Assembly (NCBI GenBank): GCA_025355105.1
Contig: JANYAE010000016.1
Span: 100,881-164,880 of the forward strand
Length of the DNA: 64,000 nt
DNA from: Pseudomonadota bacterium
Lineage (GTDB): Bacteria > Pseudomonadota > Gammaproteobacteria > Steroidobacterales > Steroidobacteraceae
Direction: 5' to 3'
Translations under genes and position numbers: made by a program
The notes under the pieces: generated by a model
Database searches by the model: none
What the model was told of the DNA's origin: nothing
What the model saw: only the letters and a program-made list of their open reading frames with translations
In this document: one piece after another, positions 1 through 8,556 of the stretch
How positions within the stretch are numbered: position 1 is the stretch's first letter
Layout: each line of letters begins with the position of its first letter

Positions 1-199
1 CGTTGACGCCGAGTCCCGCCTTCTGCTCGTTGAGGATCGCCGCGTAGCCCTCGATGAGCCCCTCGGCCTCGAGCGCGCGCACGCGGCGCAGGCAGGCCGA
101 CTCCGACAGGCTGACGCGCGCGGCGAGCTCGCTGTTGGTGACGCGGCCCTCGCGCTGCAGCGCCTGCAGAATCGTGCGGTCGTATCGGTCCAACGGCAT
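1..199 (-). CDS. Lrp/AsnC family transcriptional regulator, N-terminal part (runs off the left edge)
   Basis: Translation from the ATG at 199 reads MPLDRYDRTILQALQREGRV and continues through TNSELAARVSLSESACLRRV, the N-terminal helix-turn-helix of Lrp/AsnC regulators. The first 66 codons are present; the C-terminal RAM ligand-binding domain lies outside the window. It is divergent from ald with 134 bases between the two starts. Lrp-type regulators commonly control a divergent alanine dehydrogenase gene in response to alanine, so local regulation of ald is the likely role (inference). Confidence 0.85.
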   Translation of the reverse strand, partial: MPLDRYDRTILQALQREGRVTNSELAARVSLSESACLRRVRALEAEGLIEGYAAILNEQKAGLGVN

Positions 200-333
200 T
201 AGCAGATCCTTGCGTAAATCGTCATTTAGTTAGCAGAATATTGCGCAATCTAGCCAGATGCTGCGGTGCGTTTGCAAGAGCCTGCAGGCACGCGGTCGCT
301 ACAGTGAGGCCTTCACCTGGCAGGAGAGTCACG
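200..333. promoter_or_regulatory. Divergent lrp/ald control region with an AT-rich patch
   Basis: This gap holds the only AT-rich patch of the neighbourhood, around 215-250. It includes a perfect 10-bp palindrome ATTGCGCAAT at 240-249. Lrp-family proteins bind degenerate AT-rich palindromic sites, so this is the best candidate operator for the divergent regulator. No convincing -35/-10 pair was picked out. Confidence 0.4.
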
Positions 334-1449
334 ATGCGCATCGGCGTCCCGAAGGAAATCAAGGTTCACGAGTATCGCGTCGGCATGACGCCGGCCGGCG
401 TGCGCGAACTCGTCGCCGCAGGCCACGAGGTCGCGATCGAGTCCAAGGCGGGGCTCGGCATCGGCATGGACGACGGCGAGTACCAGGCCGCCGGAGCGCG
501 CATCCTCGCGACCGCCAAGGAAGTGTTCGACTTCGCCGAGCTGGTCGTGAAGGTCAAGGAGCCGCAGCCGGCCGAGTGCAAGATGCTGCGCGCGGGTCAG
601 GTACTGTTCACCTATCTGCACCTCGCGGCCGACAAGGCGCAGGCCGAGGCGATCGCCGCCTCCGGCGCGACCGCCATCGCCTACGAGACCGTCACCGCGC
701 CGGACGGCAGCCTGCCGTTGCTGACGCCGATGAGCGAGGTCGCGGGCCGCATGTCGGTGCAGGTCGGCGCCACCTCGCTGCAGAAGGCGAATGGCGGCTT
801 CGGCGTGCTGCTCGGCGGCGTGCCGGGCGTGGCGCCGGCCAAGGTCGTGATTCTCGGCGGCGGCGTGGCCGGCACGCACGCGGCGGAGATGGCGGCAGGC
901 CTCAAGGCCGACGTCACGGTCGTCGACCGCTCGCCGAAGCGCCTGCGTGAGCTCGCGGCGCTGTTCGGCGGCACGATCAAGACCGTGTACTCGACGGCCG
1001 ACGCGATCGAGCGCCTGACCGCCGACGCGGACCTGGTGGTCGGCGCGGTGCTGGTGGTCGGTGCGGCGGCGCCGAAGCTCGTCACCGCGGCGATGGTCAA
1101 GCGCATGAAGGCCGGCGCCGTGATGGTCGATATCTCGATCGACCAGGGCGGCTGCTTCGAGACCAGCAGGCCGACCAGCCACGCGTCGCCGACCTACGTC
1201 GTCGACGGCGTCGTGCACTACTGCGTCACCAACATGCCGGGCGCGGTGCCGCGCACCTCGACGTTCGCGCTCACCAACTCGACCCTGCCGTACGTGCGGG
1301 CGCTGGCCGACCTCGGCTGGGAAAAGGCGCTGGCGCGCGACCCTGGCTTCGCCCGCGGCCTCAACGTCCACGCCGGTCACATCACCCACGAGGCGGTGGC
1401 CCGCGATCTCGGCTTGAGCTACAAGCCTTACGCCTTCGCGCGCGGCTGA
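334..1449 (+). CDS. ald: Alanine dehydrogenase
   Basis: NAD-dependent oxidative deamination of L-alanine to pyruvate and ammonia, in the cytoplasm. The protein begins [20 protein letters not shown] and is 371 residues, the normal family length. Visible landmarks are R15 and K73/K75 of the pyruvate-binding region, H96 in FTYLHLA, the glycine-rich NAD fold [17 protein letters not shown], and the conserved DISIDQGG segment. I chose the ATG at 334 because AGGAGAG lies at 322-328 and the family starts here; the open frame extends upstream without homology. Divergent from the Lrp-like gene. Confidence 0.95.
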   Translation: MRIGVPKEIKVHEYRVGMTPAGVRELVAAGHEVAIESKAGLGIGMDDGEYQAAGARILATAKEVFDFAELVVKVKEPQPAECKMLRAGQVLFTYLHLAADKAQAEAIAASGATAIAYETVTAPDGSLPLLTPMSEVAGRMSVQVGATSLQKANGGFGVLLGGVPGVAPAKVVILGGGVAGTHAAEMAAGLKADVTVVDRSPKRLRELAALFGGTIKTVYSTADAIERLTADADLVVGAVLVVGAAAPKLVTAAMVKRMKAGAVMVDISIDQGGCFETSRPTSHASPTYVVDGVVHYCVTNMPGAVPRTSTFALTNSTLPYVRALADLGWEKALARDPGFARGLNVHAGHITHEAVARDLGLSYKPYAFARG

Positions 1450-1464
1450 GCCGCGCGACGGCCG

Positions 1465-1493
1465 CCGGCTGTAACGACCCCCGTTACAGCCGG
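1465..1493. promoter_or_regulatory. Perfect 12-bp inverted repeat upstream of hupS; candidate operator
   Basis: Arms CCGGCTGTAACG (1465-1476) and CGTTACAGCCGG (1482-1493) flank ACCCC. No T-run follows, so an intrinsic terminator of ald is not well supported. The core GTAACG-N5-CGTTACAG is repeated almost exactly before hupD (GTTACG-N5-CGTTACAG, 5627-5645). Recurrence at two hydrogenase promoters suggests a binding site for a dimeric regulator (inference). Confidence 0.5.
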
Positions 1494-1612
1494 GCGCGCG
1501 CCGCGACCTCGTTGCGGGCAGTACGGATCCTCCTGCGGTCCGTCCGGGCGTTTCATCTCGACCTGGTCAATCGGGCGCACGCATCCGCACCACGCGCCCG
1601 GCGGGGGTCGGA

Positions 1613-2704
1613 ATGGAAACGTTTTATGAAGTGCTGCGGCGCCAGGGCATCACGCGCCGCAGTTTCGTCAAGTTCTGCAGCCTGACGGCCACATCGCTCG
1701 GGCTCGGATCCTACTTCACGCCGCAGATCGCGCGCGCGCTCGAGACGAAGCCGCGCACGCCGGTGCTGTGGATGCACGGACTCGAGTGCACCTGCTGCTC
1801 GGAGTCGTTCATCCGCTCCGCGCATCCACTCGCCAAGGACGTCGTGCTGTCGATGCTGTCGCTCGACTACGACGACACGCTGATGGCCTCGGCCGGCCAC
1901 CAGGCGCAGGCGATCCTTGACGAGATCACCACCAAGTACAAGGGCAACTACATCCTCGCCGTCGAGGGCAACCCGCCGCTCAACGAGGACGGGATGTACT
2001 GCATTACGGGCGGCAAGCCGTTCGTCGAAGAGCTGAAGCGCGTCGCCAAGGATGCCAAGGCGATCATCGCCTGGGGCTCCTGCGCCTCGTGGGGCTGCGT
2101 CCAAGCAGCGAAGCCGAATCCGACGCGCGCGGTGCCGATCAACAAGGTGATCACCGACAAGCCGATCATCAAGGTGCCGGGCTGCCCGCCGATCGCCGAG
2201 GTGATGACCGCGGTGGTCACCTACATGCTGACCTTCGACCGGCTGCCGGAGCTCGATCGGCAGGGGCGGCCGAAGATGTTCTACGGCCAGCGCATCCACG
2301 ACAAGTGCTACCGCCGGCCGCACTTCGACGCCGGCCAGTTCGTCGAGAGCTGGGACGACGAGGGCGCGCGCAAGGGCTACTGCCTGTACAAGGTCGGCTG
2401 CAAGGGCCCGACCACCTACAACGCCTGCTCGACCGTGCGCTGGAACGACGGCGTGTCTTTCCCGATCCAGTCAGGTCACGGCTGCATTGGCTGCTCCGAG
2501 GATGGCTTCTGGGACAAGGGTTCGTTCTACGACCGGGTCACCGGCATCAAGCAATTCGGCATCGAGGCGAACGCCGACAAGATCGGCGGCACGGTGGCGG
2601 GCGTGACGGCGGCTGCGGTCGCGGTGCACGCGGGGGTCACGGCGCTGAAGCGCGCCAAAGTCGACCACGGCACCGGCATTCCCAAAGACGGCTCGGCGAA
2701 GTAA
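1613..2704 (+). CDS. hupS: Uptake [NiFe]-hydrogenase small subunit, oxygen-tolerant type
   Basis: Electron-transfer subunit of a membrane-bound H2-oxidising hydrogenase (HyaA/HoxK type), exported folded with its partner by the Tat system; the twin-arginine motif RRSFVK is at 15-20. The mature part carries cluster ligands C59, C62, C157, C191, H229, C232, C257, C263, C272, C291 and C294. In addition C61 (LECTCCSES) and C162 (CASWGCVQ) are the two supernumerary cysteines that, in E. coli Hyd-1 and Ralstonia MBH, form the [4Fe-3S] proximal cluster giving O2 tolerance. A C-terminal hydrophobic stretch (about 325-345) is the membrane anchor. 363 residues; 12 bases before hupL. Confidence 0.97.
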   Translation: METFYEVLRRQGITRRSFVKFCSLTATSLGLGSYFTPQIARALETKPRTPVLWMHGLECTCCSESFIRSAHPLAKDVVLSMLSLDYDDTLMASAGHQAQAILDEITTKYKGNYILAVEGNPPLNEDGMYCITGGKPFVEELKRVAKDAKAIIAWGSCASWGCVQAAKPNPTRAVPINKVITDKPIIKVPGCPPIAEVMTAVVTYMLTFDRLPELDRQGRPKMFYGQRIHDKCYRRPHFDAGQFVESWDDEGARKGYCLYKVGCKGPTTYNACSTVRWNDGVSFPIQSGHGCIGCSEDGFWDKGSFYDRVTGIKQFGIEANADKIGGTVAGVTAAAVAVHAGVTALKRAKVDHGTGIPKDGSAK

Positions 2705-2716
2705 GGGGACACGGCC

Positions 2717-4501
2717 ATGACAGCGTTCGAAACCCAGGGCTTCAAGCTCGACGACTCCGGCAAGCGACTGGTCGTCGACCCCGTGAGCCGCATCGAAGGC
2801 CATCTCCGCGTCGAGGTCAACCTCGACAAGGACAACATCATCCGCAACGCGGTTTCCACCGGCACGATGTGGCGCGGCCTCGAGGTCATCCTCAAGGGCC
2901 GCGACCCGCGCGACGCGTGGGCCTTCGTCGAGCGGATCTGCGGCGTCTGCACCGGCGTGCACGCGCTCGCCTCGGTACGCGCCGTCGAGGACGCGCTCGG
3001 GATCGACATCCCCGAGAACGCCAACACGATCCGCAACATCCAGCACCTGACGCTCTACACCCACGACCACCTGGTGCACTTCTATCACCTGCACGCGCTC
3101 GACTGGGTGGACGTGGTCTCGGCGCTGAAGGCGGACCCGAAGGCGACCGCCGAGCTCGCGCAGTCGATCTCGCCGTGGCCGATGGCCTCGGTGGGCTACT
3201 ACCGCGACCTGCAGAACCGCATCAAGAAGTTCGTCGAGTCCGGGCAGCTCGGCCCGTTCATGAACGGCTACTGGGGCAATCCGGCCTACAAGTTGCCGCC
3301 GGAAGCCAACCTGATGGCGGTCGGCCACTACCTGCAGGCACTCGATTTCCAGAAGGAGATCGTCAAGATCCAGACGATCTTCGGCGGCAAGAATCCGCAT
3401 CCGAACTGGCTGGTCGGCGGAGTGCCGAGCCCGATCAACGTCAACGACACCGGGGCGGTCGGCGCGATCAACATGGAGCGCCTGAACATGGTCGGGTCGA
3501 TCATCGACCAGGCCATCGACTTCATCGACCAGGTGTACATCCCGGACCTGCTCGCGATCGCGAGCTTCTACAAGGGCTGGCTGCACGGCGGCGGAATCTC
3601 CAGCCAGAACGTGCTGTCGTACGGCGACGTTCCGGAGCGCGCCAACGACTACAAGAGCCTGCTGATGCCGCGCGGCGCGATCGTCGGCGGCGACCTCAGC
3701 AAGATCCACGAGGTCGACCTCAAGGACCCGGAGCAGATCCAGGAGAGCGTCGATCACTCCTGGTACACGTACCCGGAGGGCAAGCAGTCGCTGCACCCGT
3801 TCGAGGGCGTCACCAATCCGAAGTTCGAGCTCGGCGCGAAGACCAAGGGCACCAAGACCAACATCGAATCCTTCGACGAGTCCGCCAAGTACTCGTGGGT
3901 CAAGGCACCGCGCTGGCGCGGCCAGCCGATGGAAGTGGGCCCGCTGGCCCGCTACATCATCGGCTACGCGCAGGGCAACCCCGAGTTCAAGGAGCCGGTC
4001 GAGAAGGTGCTGAAGACTCTCGACGTGCCGGTGACGGCGCTGTTCTCGACGCTCGGTCGCACGGCGGCCCGCGGCCTCGAGGCCAGCTGGTCGGTGCACA
4101 AGCTCAAGCACTTCTACGACAAGCTGATCGCCAGCATCAAGGCCGGCGACACCGCGACGGCCAATACCAGCAAGTGGGAGCCGTCGAGCTGGCCGAAGGA
4201 AGCCAAGGGCGCAGGCTTCGTCGAGGCGCCGCGCGGCGCGCTCGGCCACTGGATCGTCATCAAGGACACCAAGATCGACAACTACCAGGCGGTGGTGCCG
4301 ACGACTTGGAACGGCAGCCCGCGCGACAGCAAGGGCCAGATCGGCGCCTTCGAGGCGGCGCTGATGAATACGCCGCTGGCGAAGGCCGACCAGCCGCTCG
4401 AGATCCTGAGGACGCTGCACTCCTTCGATCCGTGCCTCGCGTGCGCCACGCACGTCATGGCGCCGGACGGCGCGGAGCTGACACGGGTCAAGGTGCGCTG
4501 A
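2717..4501 (+). CDS. hupL: Uptake [NiFe]-hydrogenase large subunit
   Basis: Catalytic subunit that splits H2 at the NiFe(CN)2CO centre. The N-terminal nickel motif [11 protein letters not shown] gives C75 and C78, and the C-terminal motif DPCLACATH gives C573 and C576. Fifteen residues ([15 protein letters not shown]) follow H579; in this family that tail is removed by the endopeptidase (here hupD) after nickel insertion. E27 in SRIEGHL is the conserved proton-transfer glutamate. At 594 residues it matches HyaB/HoxG. Between hupS and hupC in a tight operon. Confidence 0.97.
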   Translation: MTAFETQGFKLDDSGKRLVVDPVSRIEGHLRVEVNLDKDNIIRNAVSTGTMWRGLEVILKGRDPRDAWAFVERICGVCTGVHALASVRAVEDALGIDIPENANTIRNIQHLTLYTHDHLVHFYHLHALDWVDVVSALKADPKATAELAQSISPWPMASVGYYRDLQNRIKKFVESGQLGPFMNGYWGNPAYKLPPEANLMAVGHYLQALDFQKEIVKIQTIFGGKNPHPNWLVGGVPSPINVNDTGAVGAINMERLNMVGSIIDQAIDFIDQVYIPDLLAIASFYKGWLHGGGISSQNVLSYGDVPERANDYKSLLMPRGAIVGGDLSKIHEVDLKDPEQIQESVDHSWYTYPEGKQSLHPFEGVTNPKFELGAKTKGTKTNIESFDESAKYSWVKAPRWRGQPMEVGPLARYIIGYAQGNPEFKEPVEKVLKTLDVPVTALFSTLGRTAARGLEASWSVHKLKHFYDKLIASIKAGDTATANTSKWEPSSWPKEAKGAGFVEAPRGALGHWIVIKDTKIDNYQAVVPTTWNGSPRDSKGQIGAFEAALMNTPLAKADQPLEILRTLHSFDPCLACATHVMAPDGAELTRVKVR

Positions 4502-4527
4502 GGGCCGGTCGTCGTGGGAGACGTCTT

Positions 4528-5229
4528 ATGATGCTGCAAAACTCGCTCGCCGCAGATCCCAACCGGGACCTGAAGTCGATCTACGTCTACGCCGCGCCGG
4601 TGCGGATCTGGCACTGGGTGATGACGGCCGCGATGATCGTCCTGGTCACCACCGGCCTGCTGATCGCGTATCCGCCGCCGGCGGTGGGCGGCGAGGCATC
4701 GGAGCACTTCCTGTTCGGCTACATCCGCTTCGCGCACTTCACCGCCGGCTACGTGCTCGCGATCTCGTGGCTGGTCCGGGTCTACTGGGCGATCGTCGGC
4801 AATGACTACACGCGGCAGCTGTTCCTCGTGCCGGTCTGGAGCAGGGCCTGGTGGAGCGAGTTCGGCAACGACCTAAAGACCTACGCCTTCCTGCCGTCCG
4901 CGAAACCTTTGCGCTACGCCGGCCACAATCCGATGGCGCAGCTCGCGATGTTCTTCATGGCCACGCTCGGCTCGTTCTTCATGATCATCACCGGCTTCGC
5001 GATGTACTCGGAAGGCGCCGGCCGGGGTAGTTGGCAGGACAAGCTGTTCGGCTGGGTCATCCCGCTGTTCGGGCAGAGTCAGGACGTGCACACCTGGCAC
5101 CACCTGTGCATGTGGCTGATCGTGATGTTCACGATCGTCCACCTGTACATGGTCGTGCGCCAGGAGATCACGACCAAGGAAAGCATCCTCAGCACGATGA
5201 TCGGTGGCTACCGGTCGTTCAAGGACTGA
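4528..5229 (+). CDS. hupC: Hydrogenase b-type cytochrome subunit
   Basis: Diheme cytochrome b (HyaC/HoxZ family) that anchors the hydrogenase heterodimer and passes electrons to quinone. It has 233 residues and four hydrophobic segments, with candidate heme histidines in VRIWHWVM (H29), IRFAHFTAGYV, and the VHTWHHLCMW and TIVHLYMVV region near the C-terminus. The ATG at 4528 follows GGGAG at 4517-4521; a second ATG comes directly after. Third gene of the structural set; its stop is one base before the next GTG. Confidence 0.93.
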   Translation: MMLQNSLAADPNRDLKSIYVYAAPVRIWHWVMTAAMIVLVTTGLLIAYPPPAVGGEASEHFLFGYIRFAHFTAGYVLAISWLVRVYWAIVGNDYTRQLFLVPVWSRAWWSEFGNDLKTYAFLPSAKPLRYAGHNPMAQLAMFFMATLGSFFMIITGFAMYSEGAGRGSWQDKLFGWVIPLFGQSQDVHTWHHLCMWLIVMFTIVHLYMVVRQEITTKESILSTMIGGYRSFKD

Positions 5230-5230
5230 C

Positions 5231-5545
5231 GTGTCGGCGGTGCCGCGACGGGACGGGGCAGCGCCGCGGCACCCGGTCGGCGCCGGGCGCCGGCCGCAGC
5301 ACCCCGGCCAGTTCCTCGAGTCGCGCTTTCTGAAGCCGCTGGCGCTGTCGCAGGAGGCGCTGGCGCGCGAGCTCGGCATCTCACGCCGGCGCGTCAACGA
5401 GATCGTCAACGGCCGTCGCGGCCTGACCGCCGACACGGCACTGCGCCTGGCGCGCTACTTCGACACCGGGCCGGAGCTCTGGCTGCACCTGCAGGCCGCC
5501 TGGGACCTGCACCGCGCCCGGCTGGAATACGACCGCCGCGGCTAG
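5231..5545 (+). CDS. HigA-family helix-turn-helix protein embedded in the hydrogenase operon, no toxin partner
   Basis: 104 residues from a GTG one base after the hupC stop. Residues 28-95 match the HigA antitoxin XRE fold closely: FLKPLALSQEALARELGISR, then RRVNEIVNGRRGLTADTALR and YFDTGPELWLHLQAAWDLHR. The first 25 residues are basic, low-complexity and unlike HigA. No HigB/RelE-like toxin frame lies beside it; the neighbours are hupC and hupD. HigA proteins bind DNA as dimers, so a role as local hydrogenase regulator is possible (inference). The sequence alone does not show its target. Confidence 0.75.
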   Translation: MSAVPRRDGAAPRHPVGAGRRPQHPGQFLESRFLKPLALSQEALARELGISRRRVNEIVNGRRGLTADTALRLARYFDTGPELWLHLQAAWDLHRARLEYDRRG

Positions 5546-5626
5546 CCGCGCCCGCGTCCCGGCGCCCCCGCCACTCCGGCATCGGCAAGCGCCGCAGCGC
5601 ACTGCGGATTCACCGTATTCAGCGGA

Positions 5627-5645
5627 GTTACGGCGGCCGTTACAG
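5627..5645. promoter_or_regulatory. Dyad GTTACG-N5-CGTTACAG upstream of hupD; second copy of the hydrogenase motif
   Basis: GTTACG (5627-5632), five bases, CGTTACAG (5638-5645), 29 bases before the hupD GTG. It has the same half-sites and spacing as the repeat before hupS, differing at one half-site base. It sits in a 128-base gap, the only sizeable gap inside the locus, so a second internal promoter under the same control is plausible. Confidence 0.45.
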
Positions 5646-5673
5646 TTTGGCCTCTCAACTTGGGGGGCCGGCC

Positions 5674-6273
5674 GTGAACGAGGCGCTATTGCTGGGGATC
5701 GGCAATGTGCTGTGGGCCGACGAGGGCTTCGGCATCCGCTGCGTCGAGGCCTTCGCCGCCGCGTGGCAGCTGCCGCCCGGCGCGGCCCTCATGGACGGCG
5801 GCACCCAGGGTCTGTACCTGTTGCCCTACGTCCAGGACGCCCGCCGGCTGCTGATCTTCGACGCGATCGATTTCGGTCTCACGCCCGGCACGCTGCGCGT
5901 GCTCGAGGGCAAGGACGTGCCCTGTTACCTCGGCGCCCGCAAGACGAGCCTGCACCAGACGGGATTCCAGGAAGTGCTCGCCTGCGCGGCGCTCACCGAC
6001 AGCTTGCCCGAATCGCTGGTACTGATCGGCGTGCAGCTGGTCGACATCGACGATTTCGGCGGCAGCCTCAGGCCCGAGCTGCACGCGCAGGTTCAGCCGG
6101 CGGTCGCACTCGCGGTGGCGCGCCTGACCGAGTGGGGCCTGGCGCCGTCGCCGCGGCCGCCGGGGGCTCCATCCGGCCTGCCGCTCAGCCTGGAGCGCTA
6201 CGAGGTCGAGCGGCCGTCGATCGAGCAAGCCTGCCGCATCGGCGATGCCCGTTTCCTGCCGGGCGGAGGCTGA
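5674..6273 (+). CDS. hupD: Hydrogenase maturation endopeptidase
   Basis: Removes the C-terminal tail of the large subunit after nickel insertion (HyaD/HoxM family, M52). It begins VNEALLLGIGNVLWADEGFG. The metal or nickel-sensing residues expected in the family are visible as E17, D63 and H94. The GTG at 5674 follows GGGGGG at 5662-5667 and matches the family start. 199 residues, with about 25 variable residues at the end beyond the core fold. Four bases before hupF. Confidence 0.93.
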   Translation: MNEALLLGIGNVLWADEGFGIRCVEAFAAAWQLPPGAALMDGGTQGLYLLPYVQDARRLLIFDAIDFGLTPGTLRVLEGKDVPCYLGARKTSLHQTGFQEVLACAALTDSLPESLVLIGVQLVDIDDFGGSLRPELHAQVQPAVALAVARLTEWGLAPSPRPPGAPSGLPLSLERYEVERPSIEQACRIGDARFLPGGG

Positions 6274-6277
6274 GGCG

Positions 6278-6583
6278 ATGTGCCTCGGCATCCCGATGCA
6301 GGTGGTCGCGGTCGATGGCGGCGCGGCGACCTGCCGCGGCCGCTCCGGGACCCAGGCCATCGACATCGCGCTGGTCGGGCCGGTCGTGCCCGGCGAGTGG
6401 CTGCTGACCTTCCTTGGCGCGGCGCGCGGCCGGCTTGAGCCCGGCGAGGCGGCGCAGATCGACCGCGCACTGGATGCACTCGAGTCGATCGAGCGTGGCG
6501 AGGTGATGAACGTCGCGACCTTCTTCGCCGACCTCGTCGAGCGCGGCCCGCAGCTCCCCGAACACCTTCGAGGCCAGAAATGA
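6278..6583 (+). CDS. hupF: HypC/HupF-type hydrogenase maturation chaperone
   Basis: Starts MCLGIPMQVVAVDGGAATCR; the invariant N-terminal Cys2 of the HypC family is present. HupF (HoxL in Ralstonia) is a HypC paralogue that works with the HupK/HoxV scaffold during large-subunit cofactor insertion, especially under oxygen. 101 residues, longer than the separate hypC at 13101. Its stop overlaps the hupG start by four bases. Confidence 0.9.
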   Translation: MCLGIPMQVVAVDGGAATCRGRSGTQAIDIALVGPVVPGEWLLTFLGAARGRLEPGEAAQIDRALDALESIERGEVMNVATFFADLVERGPQLPEHLRGQK

Positions 6584-7032
6584 ACTACCAGCAACAGCGT
6601 GCCGCCGCCTTTCACGGCCTCCTCGAACGACTCGAGCGCGAGGCCGGGCTGCCGCGCGTCATGGGCCTCGAGCTCGAGGCGCGCGCGGCGGCAACGCCCG
6701 TGCTCGCGGTGCTGTTCACCGGCGACCCGACGCAGTCGCCGGAGAGCTGGGACGTGTGCGTGGTGCTGCCGGAGCTGCTCGCGCTGTGTGGCGGCGTCGC
6801 AGGCTGCGTCCTCAACCCGGCGGAAAGCGCGTTGATGGCCTCGGCCTACGGCGTCGGCAAGCTGCCGGCGCTGGTCGTGCTGCGCCACGGCGAGTACCTC
6901 GGCGTGCTCGAAGGCATGCGCGACTGGCAGCCCTTCGTCGATGACTTCCGGCGTCTCACGGTCGCAGCGCCGCGGCCGATCCCGGTCGCCGGCATCTACA
7001 CCGCAACTCCCGACCGCGCGAGGCTCGCATGA
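6580..7032 (+). CDS. hupG: Hydrogenase small-subunit chaperone, HyaE/HupG family
   Basis: Thioredoxin-fold protein without the CxxC redox pair (residues VLAVLFTGDPTQSPESWDVC and GKLPALVVLRHGEYLG). HyaE/HoxO proteins bind the Tat signal peptide of the small subunit and hold it until it is mature. 150 residues. ATGA overlaps on both sides (hupF, hupH) indicate translational coupling. Confidence 0.87.
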   Translation: MNYQQQRAAAFHGLLERLEREAGLPRVMGLELEARAAATPVLAVLFTGDPTQSPESWDVCVVLPELLALCGGVAGCVLNPAESALMASAYGVGKLPALVVLRHGEYLGVLEGMRDWQPFVDDFRRLTVAAPRPIPVAGIYTATPDRARLA

Positions 7033-7871
7033 AATCCTTCCCGATCCCGGTCGTCACGGTGGGCCCCGGCACGCAGTCGGTCGACGAGGCTCTAGACTTC
7101 GTGCGCCTGCCGGAGATGCTGTCGGCATTTCGCATGCCGCCGCATCCGGTCGACGCCAGCGCGGCGGCGCTCGCCGAGGCGCGCGCCTTCCTCGCCGACC
7201 TGCATCGCGCCGCCTCGCAGCACGCTTTCGCTGGCGACGTGTTGCTCAGCCGCGACGTGATGACGCTCGGCCCGGAGGCACTCGCGCTCGTCAACGAGGC
7301 CTTCGGCGAGGGCGAGGTCGGCGCGATCATCGACGAGCCGGCCATGCGGCTGCAGGAGACCGGTTTCCCCGGCTTCTGGCGCGTGCGCGGCTTCGACGCC
7401 GACGGCGCGCTGGCCTCCGACCTCGTCGAGGTGGCGCCGGTGCCGGCGGTCGTTCGCGAGGCGGCGCTGCTCGGCTCGCGCTGCCGGCTCGTGAAGAAGC
7501 CGGCCCTGCCCGGCGTCATGAACGGCCCGGCGATCCTGACCGAGCTCGTCGCCGCGAGTGGGCGCGGCGAAGACGCCGCAGTGCACGTGGTCAACCTGAC
7601 GCTGCTGCCGGTGACGCCGGAGGACATCAGCTGGCTGGTCGCGGCCCTCGAGATCGGCCCGGTGACGCTGTTGTCGCGCGGCTACGGCAATTGCCGGATC
7701 ACGAGCACGCGCCTGCGTCACACCTGGTGGGTGCAGTACTTCAACAGCATGAACAACCTGATCCTCAACACGATCGAGGTGGCGCCGGTGCCCGAGGCCG
7801 CGTTGGCGGCGCCGGAGGATTTCACCGAATCGCTGTCGCGCCTCGGCGAGTGGCTCGAGACGCTCGAGTAG
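7029..7871 (+). CDS. hupH: Hydrogenase expression/formation protein HupH (HyaF/HoxQ)
   Basis: Accessory factor for small-subunit FeS cluster assembly or proofreading. The 280-residue protein starts MKSFPIPVVTVGPGTQ and ends with the family block GYGNCRITSTRLRHTWWVQY FNSMNN, including the conserved GNCRI and WWVQY stretches. HoxQ and HoxO form a complex with the immature small subunit in Ralstonia; the two genes are adjacent here as well. Four bases before the rubredoxin gene. Confidence 0.9.
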   Translation: MKSFPIPVVTVGPGTQSVDEALDFVRLPEMLSAFRMPPHPVDASAAALAEARAFLADLHRAASQHAFAGDVLLSRDVMTLGPEALALVNEAFGEGEVGAIIDEPAMRLQETGFPGFWRVRGFDADGALASDLVEVAPVPAVVREAALLGSRCRLVKKPALPGVMNGPAILTELVAASGRGEDAAVHVVNLTLLPVTPEDISWLVAALEIGPVTLLSRGYGNCRITSTRLRHTWWVQYFNSMNNLILNTIEVAPVPEAALAAPEDFTESLSRLGEWLETLE

Positions 7872-7875
7872 CGCG

Positions 7876-8088
7876 ATGACCGGCGACCGCGAAACCGGAG
7901 CCTCGGATCGCAGCGCGCCGCCGGCCACCGCGTACGAGTGCGGCATCTGCTGGACGGTTTACGACCCGGCGCTCGGCGACCCGTACATCCAGGCGCCGCC
8001 CGGCACGCCGTTCGCGCTGCTGCCGGCGCACTGGCACTGCCCGAACTGCGAGGCGCCCAAGGCGCGCTTCATGGCGCTGCGCGAATGA
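7876..8088 (+). CDS. hupI: Rubredoxin of the hydrogenase cluster
   Basis: 70 residues with two CxxC knuckles, C22/C25 (YECGICWTVYDP) and C55/C58 (WHCPNCEAPK), the FeS4 site of rubredoxin. HupI/HoxR-type rubredoxins occur specifically in clusters for O2-tolerant hydrogenases and are needed for proper proximal-cluster formation in air. An N-terminal extension of about 18 residues precedes the fold. Its stop overlaps the hupJ start (ATGA). Confidence 0.92.
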   Translation: MTGDRETGASDRSAPPATAYECGICWTVYDPALGDPYIQAPPGTPFALLPAHWHCPNCEAPKARFMALRE

Positions 8089-8555
8089 ACCTGGTCACCG
8101 ACAACCCCGCTCGTCCCGCCGACGAGTGCGCGCTGGAGCAGAGCTTCGAGCGGATCCGCACCGAACGCATGGACGGCCTGCCGATTCTCAACCAGCAACT
8201 GCGGGTCGAAGCCCTCGGCTTTCGCGACTGGCAGGCGGTGCGCCTCGGCGCGCTCGTGACGCCGTGGTCGATCAATCTCATCATCCTGCCGGGTCACGGC
8301 GCGCCGCTGCCGGCCGCGCGGCCCGGCGAGTCGCGCACCTGGGCGTTTCCATCCGGCGAGTACGATTTCGTGGCCGGCGAGGACCCGACGCTCGGCGCGT
8401 ACGCGCAGTGCTCGCTGTTCTCACCGGCCTTCGAGTTCGCGAGCCACGACGATGCGCTGGCCGCGGCGCGCGCGGCTCTCGAGGCACTGTTCACGCCGCC
8501 ACAGCCGCCACAGCCGGCGCGCCTGTCACGTCGCGGCCTGCTGCTCGGAGGCTAA
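8085..8555 (+). CDS. hupJ: Hydrogenase assembly chaperone, HybE/HupJ family
   Basis: Small accessory protein (156 residues) with the family blocks LPILNQQLRVEALGF, LGALVTPWSINLIILPG and the terminal SRRGLLLGG. HybE/HoxT members help mature or proofread the small subunit before export. The ATG at 8085 overlaps the hupI stop and gives the normal family length. The hupK GTG begins one base after the stop. Confidence 0.9.
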   Translation: MNLVTDNPARPADECALEQSFERIRTERMDGLPILNQQLRVEALGFRDWQAVRLGALVTPWSINLIILPGHGAPLPAARPGESRTWAFPSGEYDFVAGEDPTLGAYAQCSLFSPAFEFASHDDALAAARAALEALFTPPQPPQPARLSRRGLLLGG

Positions 8556-8556
8556 A

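Noticed and set aside
1465..1493. The inverted repeat after ald as an intrinsic terminator
   Set aside because: No T-run on either side, and the same core recurs before hupD, which favours an operator.
1564..1579. GG-N10-GC spacing before hupS resembling a sigma-54 promoter
   Set aside because: Only the GG and GC doublets match; the rest of TGGCAC-N5-TTGC does not. Such doublets are frequent by chance in this DNA.
2089..4527. Very long open frame running through hupS and hupL in another frame, leading into hupC
   Set aside because: Its translation is Arg/Pro-rich without any family match until the hupC start at 4528; it is a by-product of high GC content.
5546..5673. Possible HigB toxin gene next to the HigA-like gene
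   Set aside because: No frame with RelE/HigB features is present between hupC and hupD on either strand.
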